This document shows, one piece after another, positions 61,880 through 64,000 of a stretch of DNA of 64,000 nt (position 1 is its first letter; every line of letters starts with the position of its first letter). The stretch covers positions 1,922,001 to 1,986,000 of the forward strand of contig NC_006049.2 in assembly GCF_000006445.2 (NCBI RefSeq). The letters are read 5' to 3'. A program made the position numbers and the translations under genes. Under the pieces are notes generated by a model. It saw only the letters and a list, made by a program, of their open reading frames with translations. It ran no database searches and was not told the DNA's origin. The DNA comes from Debaryomyces hansenii CBS767 (Eukaryota; Ascomycota; Pichiomycetes; Serinales; Debaryomycetaceae).

Positions 61880-62448
61880 CTGTTACATCCCCATACTGCA
61901 TTATAAGCATTTAGCATTACTGAATATACAGCGGACAGGAACTAAAAGTAAGTCCTTTAGTTTATTTCAAGTGTATCTATATACTAGTAATTATTTTGCC
62001 ATCTTGATAAGTTTATCTTCGGATTAATGTTTCCAAGGCCAACTTATTTCTTTCTCTAAATGAAAGAGGCATATATCAACTCATCGGTAAGCTAAATCAA
62101 GGTACCTCGAATATCTATCATCTGTAAAATGAAATCTAAAGTATTAACGAGGTGTATAATTTAGCAAACATGTCTGAAACTTCAGTTATTTCCGTATTTG
62201 TCAGTCTAGAGACCGCGCCGTAACGTGTTTTTTTTTTTGAATTTTTTTTTATCGCAGCTCATCTCCATTATAAAAAGGAATATCGTTCCCGAAGATTCAA
62301 GTTAGATCCTTTACCTCTTTCCTCCCGCTTAAATAATTCATTTAAGAGGGCGTATCTATAGCTTCTTAATAAACATTGAATAATTCGCATATTTCTTTAT
62401 TAGTGTAACCTTCATAAAAACTACTACAATAAACTTAAATAATTGAGA
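61880..62448. promoter_or_regulatory. CTP synthase gene promoter
   Basis: 569 bp. Two T-tracts (11 T at 62228-62238 and 9 T at 62242-62250), a nucleosome-excluding poly(dA:dT) pair, sit about 200 bp before the ATG, followed by ATTATAAAAAGG (about 62268-62279) as TATA box and an A-rich leader. No other gene is seen. Confidence 0.5.
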
Positions 62449-64000
62449 ATGAAATACGTCGTTGTCTCTGGTGGTGTCATTTCTGGTATTGGTAAAGGTG
62501 TTTTAGCATCTTCCACCGGGTTATTATTTAAAACCTTAGGTTACAGAGTGACCTCTATCAAAATTGATCCATATATGAACATTGATGCTGGTACTATGTC
62601 CCCATTAGAACATGGAGAGTGTTTTGTTTTGAATGACGGTGGAGAAGTCGATTTAGATTTAGGTAATTATGAAAGATACTTAAATACTACTTTAACTAAA
62701 GACCATAACATCACTACTGGTAAAATCTATTCTCATGTCATCGAAAGAGAAAGAAGAGGAGATTACTTGGGTAAAACCGTTCAAGTCGTTCCTCATGTCA
62801 CCGGTTCAATTCAAGACTGGATTGAAAGAGTTGCAGTTGTTCCAGTTGATGATTCAGGATCAGAACCTGATATTTGTATTATTGAATTAGGTGGTACTGT
62901 TGGAGATATTGAAAGTGCTCCGTTCGTTGAAGCTTTGAGACAATTTCAGTTCAGAGTTGGTGTCGAAAACTTCGCTTTAATCCACGTTTCTTTAGTTCCT
63001 GTTATTCATGGAGAACAAAAGACAAAGCCAACTCAAGCTGCCATTAAAGATTTAAGATCTTTAGGTTTGACTCCTGATATGATTGCTTGTAGATGTCAAG
63101 AACAATTAGAAATTGCTACTATTGAAAAGATTGGAATGTTTTGTCATGTTGGTCCTGAACAAGTGATTGCTGTTCATGATGTTAACTCAACTTACCACGT
63201 TCCATTATTGTTAAAAGAACTGAGAATGATGAAATTCTTAGAAAAGAAATTGAATTTAGATGCAAATAAATTATCCAAGGAAGCTTTGTCTAAGGGTGAA
63301 CATTTATTAACTAGATGGAGAACATTAACATCTCAACATGATAACTCTTTTGAAACCACTACTATTGCATTAGTTGGTAAATATACTAATTTGAAAGATT
63401 CTTACTTGTCAGTTATTAAAGCTTTAGAACATTCGTCTATGAGTTGCAAGAGAAAGTTGAAAATTGAATGGGTTGAATCTACTGACTTAGAAGAAGCCTC
63501 GAAAGAAAATAATTTGGCCGATTATCACAAGGCATGGCACTCAATCTGCCAAGCCGATGGTATATTGGTTCCAGGTGGTTTTGGTAATCGTGGTATTGAA
63601 GGGATGGTTGCTGCCGCTAAATATGCAAGAGAAAACAATGTTCCATACTTGGGTGTTTGTTTGGGTTTGCAAATTGCGGTCATTGAATTCGTTAGAAATG
63701 TTTTAGGTTATTCTAATTCCACTTCAATGGAATTTGATGCTACTGTCGAAGAAAAGACTGCATCCGTTGTTTATATGCCTGATGTTGATCAGGTTAAATT
63801 AGGTGGTACTATGAGATTAGGTATCCACAGCACCAAATTTACTGACGGCTCGGAATGGTCAAAATTAAGAAAATTGTATGGTGGTGCTGATTCTGTCTTG
63901 GAAAGACACAGACACAGATACGAAGTCAATCCTCAATTAATAGACGAAATAGAAACCAAGGGCTTAAATTTCATCGGTAAGGATGAAACTGAGAAGAGAA
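62449..64000 (+). CDS. URA7: CTP synthase (Ura7/Ura8), cut by window end
   Basis: First 517 codons of CTP synthase, which makes CTP from UTP, ATP and glutamine; the family length is about 579 aa, so about 60 residues lie outside. The amidoligase domain begins [17 protein letters not shown] (P-loop, residues 7-17), then [38 protein letters not shown] and [14 protein letters not shown]. The glutamine amidotransferase domain from about residue 300 has PGGFGNRG and the nucleophile Cys404 in GVCLGLQ. The frame is intact to the window edge. VPS25 and URA8 are neighbours in S. cerevisiae; the single gene here is probably the pre-duplication URA7/URA8 type. Confidence 0.96.
   Translation, partial: MKYVVVSGGVISGIGKGVLASSTGLLFKTLGYRVTSIKIDPYMNIDAGTMSPLEHGECFVLNDGGEVDLDLGNYERYLNTTLTKDHNITTGKIYSHVIERERRGDYLGKTVQVVPHVTGSIQDWIERVAVVPVDDSGSEPDICIIELGGTVGDIESAPFVEALRQFQFRVGVENFALIHVSLVPVIHGEQKTKPTQAAIKDLRSLGLTPDMIACRCQEQLEIATIEKIGMFCHVGPEQVIAVHDVNSTYHVPLLLKELRMMKFLEKKLNLDANKLSKEALSKGEHLLTRWRTLTSQHDNSFETTTIALVGKYTNLKDSYLSVIKALEHSSMSCKRKLKIEWVESTDLEEASKENNLADYHKAWHSICQADGILVPGGFGNRGIEGMVAAAKYARENNVPYLGVCLGLQIAVIEFVRNVLGYSNSTSMEFDATVEEKTASVVYMPDVDQVKLGGTMRLGIHSTKFTDGSEWSKLRKLYGGADSVLERHRHRYEVNPQLIDEIETKGLNFIGKDETEKR

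Overview
The window is a gene-dense stretch of a yeast nuclear chromosome with roughly 36% GC (estimated by eye), short intergenic regions and few introns. Several things point to the CTG clade (Debaryomyces/Candida group), and Debaryomyces hansenii or a close relative is my best guess. The gene set is typical of that clade. In-frame CTG codons are rare; I noticed none in RPL5 or the P1 gene. Three CTG codons in GOS1 sit where Ser fits the SNARE family better than Leu. In this annotation, any residue encoded by CTG should be read as probable Ser.

Region 1 (1-18.3 kb) holds DBP8 (partial), MTG2, COX11, KAP120, NPT1, tRNA-Leu(CAA), RPL5, a GIP3/HER1-type LRR protein, ISU1, MCP1, GOS1 and a small spliced STE18 (G-gamma) gene. 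KAP120, RPL5, COX11, ISU1 and GIP3 are also close together on S. cerevisiae chromosome XVI-L, and ISU2, HER1 and MCP1 are neighbours on XV-R. The window therefore resembles the order before whole-genome duplication.

Region 2 (18.4-42.3 kb) is more mixed: ERV2, a Vps3844/DUF3844 membrane protein, a calcipressin-like gene, HOT13, a B-type cyclin, MAM33, ribosomal P1, an ECM13-like gene, tRNA-Thr(UGU), a SHE10-like gene and a small membrane protein facing it, a coiled-coil protein with CDK-type sites, GUT1, a possible secreted Kex2-type peptide precursor, UAP1 and an ECM33-family GPI wall protein.

Region 3 (42.3-64 kb) holds BUD4/INT1, FIP1, TIF5, CSN12, JSN1/PUF2, GRR1, an unrecognised gene, RPL43, VPS25 and CTP synthase (URA7/8, cut by the window end). 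In S. cerevisiae these genes are split between chromosome X-R (GRR1, JSN1, BUD4, FIP1, RPL43B, VPS25, URA8) and XVI-R (TIF5, PUF2, RPL43A).

Three genes need introns to make sense. STE18 is below any length cut-off without splicing. RPL43 has an intron that splits its start codon (AT|G). BUD4 has a candidate first exon that makes the apparent ATG of the long ORF intronic. Retention of any of the three introns gives an early stop. Promoter signals worth noting are three TTACGTAA sites, one fused to CCAAT, upstream of ISU1; CACGTG boxes 70-140 bp upstream of MTG2, FIP1, TIF5 and VPS25; and a TTAGGGTTT site upstream of RPL43. I see no transposon, LTR, virus, CRISPR array or prokaryotic-type island. 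I found no clearly new biological system; the best leads are the split-start RPL43, the peptide-precursor candidate and the ISU1 promoter.
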